This document shows positions 46,887-55,216 of a stretch of DNA of 64,000 nt, one piece after another. A model generated the notes under the pieces. It was not told where the DNA came from. It made no database searches and saw only the letters and a list, made by a program, of their open reading frames with translations. The DNA is taken from assembly GCA_016707075.1 (NCBI GenBank), contig JADJII010000013.1, positions 1 through 64,000 of the forward strand, read 5' to 3'. Positions within the stretch are counted from its first letter, which is position 1; each line of letters starts with the position of its first letter. The DNA comes from Egaibacter danicus. GTDB lineage: Bacteria > Pseudomonadota > Gammaproteobacteria > Burkholderiales > Burkholderiaceae_C. A program made the position numbers and the translations under genes.

Positions 46887-48719
46887 ATGAGTACGAAGCA
46901 AATCCGAAATATCGCCATCATTGCCCACGTTGACCACGGCAAGACCACCATGGTCGACCAATTGTTGCGCCAGTCCGGCACCTTTGCCCAGCATGAAAAA
47001 ATTGTGGACACGGTAATGGACAGCAACGCCATCGAAAAAGAGCGTGGCATCACGATTCTGGCCAAGAACTGCGCCGTGACCTGGGAAGGCACGCACATCA
47101 ACATCGTCGATACCCCCGGCCACGCCGATTTCGGCGGCGAAGTGGAACGCGCCTTGTCCATGGTCGACGGCGTGGTGCTGCTGATCGACGCGCAGGAAGG
47201 CCCCATGCCCCAGACCCGCTTTGTGACCAAGAAGGCGCTGGCCCTGGGGCTCAAGCCGATCCTGGTGGTGAACAAGGTGGACAAGCCCGGTGCCCGCCCC
47301 CAATGGGTGGTCAACGCCGCTTTCGACCTGTTCGACAAGCTCGGCGCCACGGATGAACAGCTGGATTTTCCTGTGGTCTACGCTTCAGGCATCAACGGCT
47401 GGTCATCCATGGAAGAGGGCGCGCAGGGTGAACAGTGGGGCCCCGACATGTCGGCCCTTTTCAATACCGTGCTCAAGCATGTGCCGGCCCAAAAGGGCGA
47501 TCCGGCAGCGCCGCTGCAACTGCAAATTTCCGCGCTCGACTTTTCGACCTTTGTCGGGCGGATTGGTGTCGGCCGCATCAGCCAGGGCACGATCAAGCCC
47601 ATGATGGACGTGGTGGTGATGGAGGGGCCGGATGGCAAAGCAGTCAAAGGCCGTATCAACCAGGTGTTGACCTTCCAGGGCCTTGAGCGCGTGCAGACCA
47701 CGGAAGCTGGTCCCGGCGAAATCGTGCTGATCAACGGCCTTGCTGACATCGGTATTGGCGTGACCATCACCGATCCCGTCAATCCGGCACCGCTGCCCAT
47801 GCTCAAGGTGGACGAGCCGACCCTGACCATGAATTTCTGCGTCAATACCAGCCCGCTGGCTGGCCGCGAAGGAAAGTACGTCACCAGTCGCCAGATTTGG
47901 GATCGCCTGCAGAAAGAGCTACAACACAATGTGGCCTTGCGCGTCAAGGAAACCGGCGAAGAAGGTATCTTCGAAGTCATGGGTCGCGGAGAGTTGCACC
48001 TGACCATTTTGCTGGAAAACATGCGCCGCGAGGGTTACGAACTGGCAGTCAGCAAGCCGCGCGTCGTGATGAAAGAAGTGAACGGTGAAAAGTACGAGCC
48101 GATCGAATTGGTGACCGTCGACATCGAAGACCAGCACCAGGGCGGCGTGATGCAGGCTCTGGGTGAGCGCAAAGGTGAATTCAGCAGCATGGAGCCGGAC
48201 GGTCGTGGCCGTGTGCGCCTGGAATACCGCATCCCGGCGCGTGGCCTGATCGGATTTACCAATGAATTCCTGAACCTGACGCGCGGCTCTGGCCTGATTT
48301 CCAACATCTTCGACTGCTACGAGCCGCACAAGGGTGACATCGGCGGGCGCAAGAACGGCGTGCTGATTTCGATGGATGCCGGGGAAATTTTCACTTACGC
48401 GCTGGGCAAGCTGGATGATCGTGGCCGAATGTTTGTGCGTGCCAACGATCCCGTCTACGAAGGCATGATTGTGGGTATCCACAGCCGTGACAACGATCTG
48501 GTGGTCAACGCCACACGTACCAAGCAGCTGACCAACTTCCGTGTTTCCGGTAAGGAAGACGCCATCAAGATTACGCCGCCGATCGAGCTGACGCTGGAAT
48601 ATGGCGTCGAGTTCATTGAGGACGACGAACTGGTCGAAATCACACCCAAGTCGGTTCGTCTGCGCAAGCGCCATCTGACCGAGAGCGAGCGCAAGAAGGC
48701 AGGTCGCGGGTTGTTGTAA
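46887..48719 (+). CDS. typA: Ribosome-associated GTPase TypA/BipA
   Basis: 610-residue translational GTPase. G1 AHVDHGKTTMVDQL (about 10-23), switch II DTPGHADFGGEVERAL, NKVDKPGARP, EF-G-like domains II, III and V, and the BipA-specific C-terminal domain (ITPPIELTLEYGVEFIEDDE). Acts in 50S assembly and stress response. It starts 13 bp after truB. Confidence 0.96.
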   Translation: MSTKQIRNIAIIAHVDHGKTTMVDQLLRQSGTFAQHEKIVDTVMDSNAIEKERGITILAKNCAVTWEGTHINIVDTPGHADFGGEVERALSMVDGVVLLIDAQEGPMPQTRFVTKKALALGLKPILVVNKVDKPGARPQWVVNAAFDLFDKLGATDEQLDFPVVYASGINGWSSMEEGAQGEQWGPDMSALFNTVLKHVPAQKGDPAAPLQLQISALDFSTFVGRIGVGRISQGTIKPMMDVVVMEGPDGKAVKGRINQVLTFQGLERVQTTEAGPGEIVLINGLADIGIGVTITDPVNPAPLPMLKVDEPTLTMNFCVNTSPLAGREGKYVTSRQIWDRLQKELQHNVALRVKETGEEGIFEVMGRGELHLTILLENMRREGYELAVSKPRVVMKEVNGEKYEPIELVTVDIEDQHQGGVMQALGERKGEFSSMEPDGRGRVRLEYRIPARGLIGFTNEFLNLTRGSGLISNIFDCYEPHKGDIGGRKNGVLISMDAGEIFTYALGKLDDRGRMFVRANDPVYEGMIVGIHSRDNDLVVNATRTKQLTNFRVSGKEDAIKITPPIELTLEYGVEFIEDDELVEITPKSVRLRKRHLTESERKKAGRGLL

Positions 48720-48727
48720 AGGTTTTT

Positions 48728-49822
48728 GTGGTGGTGGCGTCAGACGAGGTGTTGGCGGAGGTTCGGGGGCAGGTGGGGTGTATCACCCTGAACCGGCCCC
48801 GGGCACTCAATGCGATCTCGCTGGGCATGATCCGCGCCATCACCGCCCGTCTTCTGGCGTGGCGGGAAAATCCGCGCATTCAGGCCGTTGCCATTCGGGG
48901 CATGGGCAAAACCGGGCCTTTTGGCGTGTTTTGCGCGGGCGGGGACATCCGGTTTTTCCACCAGGCCGTTGGTATCGGCAACCCGGAGCTGGAAGACTTC
49001 TTCACCGAAGAGTACGCCCTCAATCACCTCATCCACAATTACCCTAAACCCACCATCGCTTTCATGGATGGCGTGGTGATGGGTGGCGGCATGGGTCTGA
49101 GCCAGGGCGCACGTGTGCGGGTGGTGACGGAGCAAACGCAGATGGCAATGCCGGAAACCCATATTGGCCTGTTTCCTGACGTTGGCGGTGGCTACTTTCT
49201 GAGTCGTTGTCCGGGTCGGGTCGGCGAGTGGCTGGCCCTGAGTGGCGCGCAAATCGGTGCGGATGATGCGGTGCAGTTTGGTCTGGCCGATGTCCGCATG
49301 GCTGCCAGCGATCTGCCACAGGCCTGGGATGCCCTGGGCGAACTGACGTTTGGTGATGGTGGCACTCTGGACAAATGGGTTGCTACACATTCGATAGCTG
49401 AACACGCATATCCTACGAGGGCTACAGGCCAAATAGACCACTGTTTTTCATTGAATTCTGTCCCGGAGATGATTCTGGCGCTGGAAGCCGACCCTTGTGA
49501 ATGGGCACAGCAAACCGCAGTGCTCCTGCGCAAGGCCTCGCCGTTGATGCTGCATGTCACGCTGGAACAGATCGGCCGCTCACGCACCATGAACCTGGCT
49601 GACGATTTACGCATGGAGCGGGACATGGTGCGCCGCTGCTTCACGTTGCGGCCCGGCCCGGCCAGTGAAACCATGGAAGGCATTCGTGCGCTGGCTGTGG
49701 ACAAGGACCGCAATCCGCGCTGGAACCCTGCCCGCATTGAAGACGTGACGCCCGAGATGGTGAGCCCGTTTTTTCAAAGTCCGTGGCCAGCGCATGCCCA
49801 CCCGTTGCGCCATCTGGCCTGA
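48728..49822 (+). CDS. Enoyl-CoA hydratase/isomerase family protein (3-hydroxyisobutyryl-CoA hydrolase-like)
   Basis: 364-residue crotonase-fold enzyme. CAGGDIRFFHQA, the oxyanion-hole block MDGVVMGGGMGLSQGA and PETHIGLFPDVGGGYFLSR are typical of the hydrolase HIBCH branch (valine catabolism) rather than of true hydratases; the acid residue appears as the Glu in MPETHIG and Asp in FPDVGGG. Three GTG codons (48728, 48731, 48734) can start it. A dispersed repeat (49382-49438, about residues 219-237) lies in frame in the middle linker. It follows typA by 8 bp but is functionally unrelated. Confidence 0.85.
   Translation: MVVASDEVLAEVRGQVGCITLNRPRALNAISLGMIRAITARLLAWRENPRIQAVAIRGMGKTGPFGVFCAGGDIRFFHQAVGIGNPELEDFFTEEYALNHLIHNYPKPTIAFMDGVVMGGGMGLSQGARVRVVTEQTQMAMPETHIGLFPDVGGGYFLSRCPGRVGEWLALSGAQIGADDAVQFGLADVRMAASDLPQAWDALGELTFGDGGTLDKWVATHSIAEHAYPTRATGQIDHCFSLNSVPEMILALEADPCEWAQQTAVLLRKASPLMLHVTLEQIGRSRTMNLADDLRMERDMVRRCFTLRPGPASETMEGIRALAVDKDRNPRWNPARIEDVTPEMVSPFFQSPWPAHAHPLRHLA
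49382..49438 (-). repeat. Dispersed palindrome-ended repeat, copy 10 (inside the acyl-CoA hydrolase gene)
   Basis: Opposite orientation. 17-nt GCTACACATTCGATAGC (49382-49398), then TGAACACGCATATCCTACGA, GGGCTACAGGCCAAATAGA. In frame, encoding ATHSIAEHAYPTRATGQIDH. Confidence 0.85.
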
Positions 49823-49824
49823 CG

Positions 49825-50643
49825 CTACGAGAGTTGCCGATAGACCGCTTCAGCCAGCCTCATCAGCTGGTCGCGCGGTACAGCGCCGGTGATGGCGTAA
49901 CCAAACCCCTGATCAACCCAATAAAAGCTCGGCACCGGCCCACCTGGGGCGAAACTGAATGCCGTTTCCCGGCTGTCGAGGCCCTTCACCGAAGCGCCCA
50001 GCGAACCCAGATACAGCGTCACTCGCTTGCCCTGCGCGCTCTGGAACATGAATTGCGCCCTTGCACCCTGTTCACCGGGTAACAGGCGGCCACCCACCAG
50101 TTCGAACCCCTCACTGCTCAATTTGGGTATCTTCAATGGCCTGCCGGTGCGTTTGGAGAGCCATTGCGCCAGATGCTCCTGTTCGGCGGAAGTCACTTCG
50201 ACCGGGTGTTTCACCTCCGGGGCGTAGACGGCATAGGCAAAACCAGCCTGCCGTACAAAGTCTTCTTGAACAGCAGAGGCACTGAGTTGACCTGAACCAT
50301 TCCAGGCCGTGTGTGAAAACCAGCCAAAGCCAAAGGCCAGCAGGACGCCTGCCGCCATGCCGCCCCAGCGCCACCACTGATTGACGTCCTGCCGCACTGT
50401 CGCCACGCGCTGGGCGGCGGCCAGCAACGGAGGGGGAACAGGTGCGTCCAGCACATGCAGGTGCAGCCCGCGCAGTGCGGTGCGCTGCTGCTGCCATTGG
50501 GCGACTCTGGCTTGAGCATCTGGATCTTGTGCGAGCCGGTCCTCAAGCGCCTGGCGACTGTCTGCCGGCACCTGATCATCCACCCATGCGTGGAGTTCAT
50601 CATCGGTCAGTGGTCGGGATGTATTGGGGTCCATGTTGTTCAT
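49825..50643 (-). CDS. Anti-sigma factor (membrane-anchored, zinc-finger-like family)
   Basis: 272 residues. Cytoplasmic N-terminal helical part (LTDDELHAWVDDQVPADSRQ), one TM helix about 93-112 (WGGMAAGVLLAFGFGWF) and a C-terminal periplasmic domain. It follows the ECF sigma gene by 7 bp on the same strand, the usual sigma/anti-sigma pair. No HxxxCxxC zinc motif is visible, so it belongs to the ASD-like type without zinc. The inducing signal is unknown. Confidence 0.82.
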   Translation of the reverse strand: MNNMDPNTSRPLTDDELHAWVDDQVPADSRQALEDRLAQDPDAQARVAQWQQQRTALRGLHLHVLDAPVPPPLLAAAQRVATVRQDVNQWWRWGGMAAGVLLAFGFGWFSHTAWNGSGQLSASAVQEDFVRQAGFAYAVYAPEVKHPVEVTSAEQEHLAQWLSKRTGRPLKIPKLSSEGFELVGGRLLPGEQGARAQFMFQSAQGKRVTLYLGSLGASVKGLDSRETAFSFAPGGPVPSFYWVDQGFGYAITGAVPRDQLMRLAEAVYRQLS

Positions 50644-50650
50644 CCAGCGG

Positions 50651-51193
50651 TCATTTCAGGCGGCGCAAGGGCGAGACCGTGCTGCCCGATGCGTTCGGTT
50701 GCCCGACAGCCATGGCCGGTGCATCGAGCAGCAGTTGCAAACGCGCCCGCGCCCGTGACAGGCGTGACATGACGGTGCCAATTGGCGCGCCCGTCACCCG
50801 GGCAATATCTTCATAACGCATATCTTCCATGCTGGCCAGCAACAGCACTTCCCGCTGTTCCTCGGGCAACTGCAACAGGCAGCGCTGCAGGTCAATTGAC
50901 AGGTCCTGGCCCGCATCAGGCGCTGCCAGTTCATTCGGCACATCGTCCAGGTCAACCCGGACACCGGCCTGACGCTGCCGGGCCAACCGGCGCACGTCAT
51001 TGGCAAACAGGTTATGCATCAACGTAAACATCCAGGCCCGCAAATCGCTGTCGGGCACCCACAGTCTCCATTTGGAGCAGGCCCGCTCCAGCGTGTCCTG
51101 CACCAGATCATCGGCCACCCAGGCGTTACCGGTCAGCGCCCGCGCATAACGGCGCAAGCCAGGTATCTGGGCGACGATCCGGGCGTGATCCAC
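50651..51193 (-). CDS. ECF RNA polymerase sigma factor
   Basis: 180-residue ECF sigma. Region 2 about 10-75 (AWVADDLVQDTLERACSKW) and region 4 about 105-160 (LPEEQREVLLLASMEDMRYE, IGTVMSRLSRARARL). GTG start at 51193. The DDLVQDTLERA stretch is normal for group sigma-24 factors. It lies between a small lipoprotein gene upstream and its anti-sigma gene downstream; the three are likely co-transcribed. Confidence 0.9.
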   Translation of the reverse strand: MDHARIVAQIPGLRRYARALTGNAWVADDLVQDTLERACSKWRLWVPDSDLRAWMFTLMHNLFANDVRRLARQRQAGVRVDLDDVPNELAAPDAGQDLSIDLQRCLLQLPEEQREVLLLASMEDMRYEDIARVTGAPIGTVMSRLSRARARLQLLLDAPAMAVGQPNASGSTVSPLRRLK

Positions 51194-51232
51194 GTTTGTT
51201 GGTAGCTGTACGGGCCCCTGATCAGTCTGATA

Positions 51233-51619
51233 TCAGGGTTTGATAACGTGCCAGACGCTTTGGACGCCGTCCCCGGTCTTGTCACCGGCCTTGGTGTCCT
51301 TGATCCAGTAATATAGCGGTTTGCCCTTCATGGCCCACTGCTTTTTGCCGTCGTCACGGGTCACTATGGAATAGTCGCCGCTGGCTTTGTCCGTGTCGGC
51401 TGCCATCAAAGGGGGCCAATTCACGGCGCATGGGCCATTGCAGACCGATTTGCCGCTGCCTTGAACGTCGCGATCAAAGGTGTAAAGCGTCATGCCGTTG
51501 GCGCCGACCAGCATGCCGTCGGCCATTTTGGCGGGCGCGCTGTCGCCCATGGAAGCACAGCCGCCGAGCAGGGCAACGGTCAACGTGGCGGTGATGGTGG
51601 AAATGGCGAGGAATTTCAT
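51233..51619 (-). CDS. COG4315-type lipoprotein (Yx(F/W/Y)xxD repeats)
   Basis: 128 residues. Signal peptide with lipobox LLGGC, so Cys near residue 21 is lipidated. The two motifs LYTFDRD and LYYWIKD are the hallmark repeats of this family, found in putative envelope-stress or metal-related lipoproteins of unknown function. It precedes the ECF sigma gene by 39 bp, and an inverted repeat (CCCTGAT at 51216-51222, ATCAGGG at 51232-51238) spans its stop codon. Confidence 0.85.
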   Translation of the reverse strand: MKFLAISTITATLTVALLGGCASMGDSAPAKMADGMLVGANGMTLYTFDRDVQGSGKSVCNGPCAVNWPPLMAADTDKASGDYSIVTRDDGKKQWAMKGKPLYYWIKDTKAGDKTGDGVQSVWHVIKP

Positions 51620-51709
51620 GATTTTCTCCAGTTGAAGGGTATGCAGAAAAGGGCCTGCACCAGGATAAACACCACCGAACCCCGCAATATTCCCCTCAAC
51701 AGAAAAAAT

Positions 51710-52206
51710 TTATCGCTGGCGCGATTTCATCGCCCGGTCCACCTCGCGCTTGCCTTCGCGGTCCTTGATGGTGTCGCGCTTGTCATGTTCGGCCTTACCT
51801 TTGGCCAGCGCAATTTCACACTTCACTTTGCCTTCCTTCCAGTGCAGGTTGATCGGCACCAGGGTGTAGCCTTTTTGCTCCACTTTACCCATCAGTCGCC
51901 GGATCTCCGCCTTGTGCATCAGCAGCTTTTTGGTTCGCACCTTGTCCGGGCTGATGTGAGTGGAGGCCGTATTGAGTGGTTGATCTGCAAGCCGATGAGG
52001 AACAGTTCGCCGTTGCGGATAACGACGTAGCCGTCCGTCAACTGCACCTTGCCTTCGCGCAGGGATTTGACCTCCCAGCCTTCCAGCACCAGACCCGCCT
52101 CAAAACGTTCTTCAAAGAAGTAGTTGTAAGCCGCCTTTTTGTTGTCGGCGATGCGGGTCGCCTTCTGTGCGCCCTTCGGGGCAGTGGGATCAGATTTTTT
52201 GGCCAT
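51710..52206 (-). CDS. smpB: SsrA-binding protein SmpB, reading frame broken once
   Basis: tmRNA partner for ribosome rescue. The N-terminal frame (ADNKKAAYNYFFEERFEAGL, LEGWEVKSLREGKVQLTDGY) and C-terminal frame (RTKKLLMHKAEIRRLMGKVE, REGKREVDRAMKSRQR) are both well conserved. They are joined if one C is added at the CC opposite 51978-51979: AACCACTCAAT should read AACCCACTCAAT, giving INPLNTASTHISPDKVRTKK. Corrected length about 165 residues, normal. smpB is rarely lost, so a sequence error is the better explanation. Divergent from ratA. Confidence 0.88.
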
Positions 52207-52274
52207 GGGGTACAGGTGGGGTTGTCAGTCATGCGTACAAGGCTTGTCTACAATCCCGCGCAGCCCCCTATTCT

Positions 52275-52718
52275 ATGAAAACCGTCAAGAAGTCCGTCCT
52301 GATCTGGTACAGCCCGCAAGAAATGTATGGCCTGGTGACCGATGTGCCAGCCTATCCGCAGTTTTTGCCCTGGTGTGATCACTCCAGCGTGCTGGACTCG
52401 GATGATGCGGGCATGACGGCCGAAGTGGGCATATCGTTCAGTGGCATTCGCCAGACCTTCACCACTCGCAACCTGCACGTGCCTGACCGTCAGGTAGCCA
52501 TTGCGCTGGTCAATGGCCCTTTTTCCAGGCTGGACGGGCAGTGGGACTTCGTGCCCATCGGCGATGGCTCGCAGCGCGCCTGCCGAGTGGAGTTGACTCT
52601 GAACTATGGGTTTGACAACGCCGCGCTGGGCAAACTGGTGGGGCCGGTGTTCGACAAAATTGCAGCGAGCATGGTTGACGCTTTTGTTAAACGGGCCGAG
52701 CAAGTCTATGGAACCTGA
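52275..52718 (+). CDS. ratA: START/COQ10-type protein RatA
   Basis: 147 residues from ATG 52275. The opening MKTVKKSVLIWYSPQEMYGL and YPQFLPWCDHSSVL are typical of the RatA/COQ10 family. E. coli RatA was described as an inhibitor of 70S assembly; the family also has ubiquinone-binding members, so the toxin role is not assured. It is next to smpB and overlaps rnfH, the conserved smpB-ratA-rnfH order. Confidence 0.9.
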   Translation: MKTVKKSVLIWYSPQEMYGLVTDVPAYPQFLPWCDHSSVLDSDDAGMTAEVGISFSGIRQTFTTRNLHVPDRQVAIALVNGPFSRLDGQWDFVPIGDGSQRACRVELTLNYGFDNAALGKLVGPVFDKIAASMVDAFVKRAEQVYGT

Positions 52719-53055
52719 CATGGGCATTCGTGTCGTGGTGGTCTATTCCCCGGCAGCGCGGGAGGTTCACGAAGTTGCCTTGACCCTTGAAGACGGGATG
52801 ACTGTGGCGTATGCGATACGACTCAGTGGCTTGCTGACGCAGTTCCCTGAGCTGGACATCTCGCAATCAGTAGTCGGAGTCTGGGGAAGGAAAGCCAGGC
52901 CCGATCAATCTCTGCGGGATCGTGACCGCATTGAAATCTACCGCGCGTTGCAGGTGGACCCCAAAGTCGCCAGAAGGGAACGTTTTGTCAAACAGGGTGC
53001 ACGGACAACCGGTTTGTTTGCAAAGAAACGGCTGGGAGCCAAAGCTGGATATTGA
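52708..53055 (+). CDS. rnfH: RnfH-family ubiquitin-like protein
   Basis: 115 residues from ATG 52708 (MEPDMGIRVVVVYSPAAREV), overlapping the ratA stop by 11 bp; ATG 52720 is possible. Beta-grasp fold with VGVWGRKARPDQSLRDRDRI and IEIYRALQVDPKVARRER, typical of RnfH. Historically tied to rnf genes but usually found with ratA. Function unclear. Confidence 0.9.
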   Translation: MEPDMGIRVVVVYSPAAREVHEVALTLEDGMTVAYAIRLSGLLTQFPELDISQSVVGVWGRKARPDQSLRDRDRIEIYRALQVDPKVARRERFVKQGARTTGLFAKKRLGAKAGY

Positions 53056-53080
53056 CCCGGTGCAAATTGGCCAGGAAGGC

Positions 53081-53608
53081 CTATTTGCAGTCCGAATCGA
53101 TGATGGCCTGAATGCGTTTTGATTCAGCGGCCCGGGCGGCGTCATCCATGATCTCGCGCTCACCGGCGGCATTGGTTCTGGCCACCCTGACGCCGGAGTC
53201 GAACGTGGTTTTGGCCTGTTTGGCCCGCGCACAGTTCTCGATCCTGGCTTTCAGAACCCTTTCTTCATCGGCCTTGCGTTTGGCTGCCTCGGCATCCGCA
53301 ACCTGTTTTTTCTTTGCTTCCAGATCCTTGTCAACAGACAGGATTTTGGGGGTGCTTGAAGCTGGTGTGGCGGCGGGTGCTGCCTCCGGCGTGGCTACCG
53401 TTTCTGTGGCAACCGGTACAGCCACCGCTTTGCCCATATTGCTGGGCTGTTTCAGGATATTTTTCTGGGGAACTTCAGGCGGCGGGGCACGATCACTGAA
53501 CACCCTGCGACCGTCCTTGTCGATCCACTGCCATTGGGAAAACGCCGCTGCAGAGAAAGTGCAGGCGAGGGTCAACAGGAACAAACGGAGCAGTTGAATC
53601 GGCGTCAT
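53081..53608 (-). CDS. DUF4124-domain secreted protein
   Basis: 175 residues with signal peptide (LLRLFLLTLACTFSAAAFS) and an N-terminal DUF4124 motif (QWQWIDKDGRRVFSDRAPPP), a common beta/gammaproteobacterial periplasmic module. The rest is Ala/Lys/Glu-rich and helical (DLEAKKKQVADAEAAKRKAD). Function unknown. Convergent with rnfH, divergent from guaB. Confidence 0.85.
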   Translation of the reverse strand: MTPIQLLRLFLLTLACTFSAAAFSQWQWIDKDGRRVFSDRAPPPEVPQKNILKQPSNMGKAVAVPVATETVATPEAAPAATPASSTPKILSVDKDLEAKKKQVADAEAAKRKADEERVLKARIENCARAKQAKTTFDSGVRVARTNAAGEREIMDDAARAAESKRIQAIIDSDCK

Positions 53609-53746
53609 GGGAGGCAGTTTAGCGCGGACGCCGGTGAATTCCTCCGGACAGCCTTCCGTTCAACCCATTTACGCCGCCGTTTGTCGGCGGCTGTTGCGAG
53701 GTAGCCACCAACGACGCGGGTACAATCGTTTTTTTGGAGCTTTGAC

Positions 53747-55216
53747 ATGCGCCTTCTCGGCAAAGCGCTCACCTTCGACGACGTGTTGTTGGTGCCAGCG
53801 TTCTCCCAAGTCCTGCCCAAGGACACCTCACTTTCGACCCGTTTCTCCCGCAATATTGCCCTGAATCTGCCTCTGGTGTCTGCCGCCATGGATACGGTCA
53901 CGGAAGCCCGCCTGGCGATTGCCATTGCGCAGGAGGGAGGCATCGGCATCGTCCACAAGAACCTCACTGCTTCTGAGCAGGCCGCGCAGGTCGCCAAGGT
54001 CAAACGTTATGAGTCCGGCGTATTGCGTGACCCGGTGGTCATCACGCCCAACCATACGGTGCGACAGGTGATCGATTTGTCCGATCAGCTTGGGGTGTCT
54101 GGTTTCCCGGTGTGTGACGGTGGCAAGGTGGTCGGTATCGTGACGGGTCGTGATCTGCGCTTTGAAACCCGCTATGACATCCCGGTGAGCCAGATCATGA
54201 CGCCGCGCGACAAACTCGTGACGGTGCCAGACGGCACGACCATCAAGGAGGCCAAGGTACTGCTCAACCAATACAAGATCGAGCGCCTGCTGGTGGTCAA
54301 TGACGCGTTTGAACTCAAGGGCCTGATCACGGTCAAGGACATTACCAAGCAGACCAGCTTCCCCAATGCAGCGCGTGATTCCCAAGGCAAATTGCGCGTG
54401 GGTGCAGCAGTTGGCGTGGGCGAAGGCACGGAAGAGCGCGTGGAGGCACTGGTGCGTGCCGGCGTGGACGCCATCGTGGTGGATACAGCGCATGGCCACA
54501 GCCATGGTGTGATCGAGCGCGTTCGATGGGTCAAGAAAAACTACCCGCAAGTGGATGTGATTGGTGGCAACATTGCTACAGGTGCCGCTGCGCTGGCTCT
54601 GGCCGAGGCCGGTGCAGACGCGGTCAAGGTGGGCATCGGCCCAGGTTCCATTTGCACGACGCGTATCGTGGCTGGTGTGGGTGTTCCTCAAATCATGGCC
54701 ATAGACAGCGTGGCGACGGCCCTCAAGGGAACCGGCATTCCGCTGATTGCCGACGGTGGCATTCGGTACAGCGGCGACATTGCCAAAGCAATCGCTGCCG
54801 GTGCCAGCTCCGTGATGATGGGCGGCATGTTTGCCGGTACCGAAGAGGCGCCGGGTGAAGTTATCCTGTTCCAGGGCCGCAGTTACAAGAGCTACCGGGG
54901 CATGGGCTCCATTGGGGCCATGCAGCAGGGTAGTGCAGACCGGTATTTTCAGGAATCCACGACGGGCAACCCCAACGCCGACAAGCTGGTGCCCGAGGGC
55001 ATTGAAGGCCGTGTACCGTACAAGGGCTCGATGGTTTCCATCGTGTTCCAGATGGCTGGCGGCGTGCGCGCCAGCATGGGCTACTGCGGCTGCCCGACCA
55101 TTGAAGACATGCAGAACAAGGCTGAATTCGTGGAAATCACCGCGGCCGGTATTCGCGAAAGCCACGTCCACGACGTGCAGATCACCAAAGAAGCGCCCAA
55201 CTACAGGGCAGAGTGA
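53747..55216 (+). CDS. guaB: IMP dehydrogenase
   Basis: 489-residue enzyme making XMP from IMP, the committed step to GMP. RLLGKALTFDDVLLVPAFSQ is the family start. The CBS pair spans about 95-205. The catalytic Cys is in GIGPGSICTTRIVAG (about 303), and the flap GRSYKSYRGMGSIGAM follows. ATG 53747 follows TTGGAG with good spacing. A TACAAT box at 53721-53726 may be its -10 element. Directly joined to guaA. Confidence 0.96.
   Translation: MRLLGKALTFDDVLLVPAFSQVLPKDTSLSTRFSRNIALNLPLVSAAMDTVTEARLAIAIAQEGGIGIVHKNLTASEQAAQVAKVKRYESGVLRDPVVITPNHTVRQVIDLSDQLGVSGFPVCDGGKVVGIVTGRDLRFETRYDIPVSQIMTPRDKLVTVPDGTTIKEAKVLLNQYKIERLLVVNDAFELKGLITVKDITKQTSFPNAARDSQGKLRVGAAVGVGEGTEERVEALVRAGVDAIVVDTAHGHSHGVIERVRWVKKNYPQVDVIGGNIATGAAALALAEAGADAVKVGIGPGSICTTRIVAGVGVPQIMAIDSVATALKGTGIPLIADGGIRYSGDIAKAIAAGASSVMMGGMFAGTEEAPGEVILFQGRSYKSYRGMGSIGAMQQGSADRYFQESTTGNPNADKLVPEGIEGRVPYKGSMVSIVFQMAGGVRASMGYCGCPTIEDMQNKAEFVEITAAGIRESHVHDVQITKEAPNYRAE

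Noticed and set aside
51216..51238. Inverted repeat CCCTGAT/ATCAGGG as a Rho-independent terminator
   Set aside because: The stem includes the lipoprotein stop codon and no T run follows on the relevant strand.
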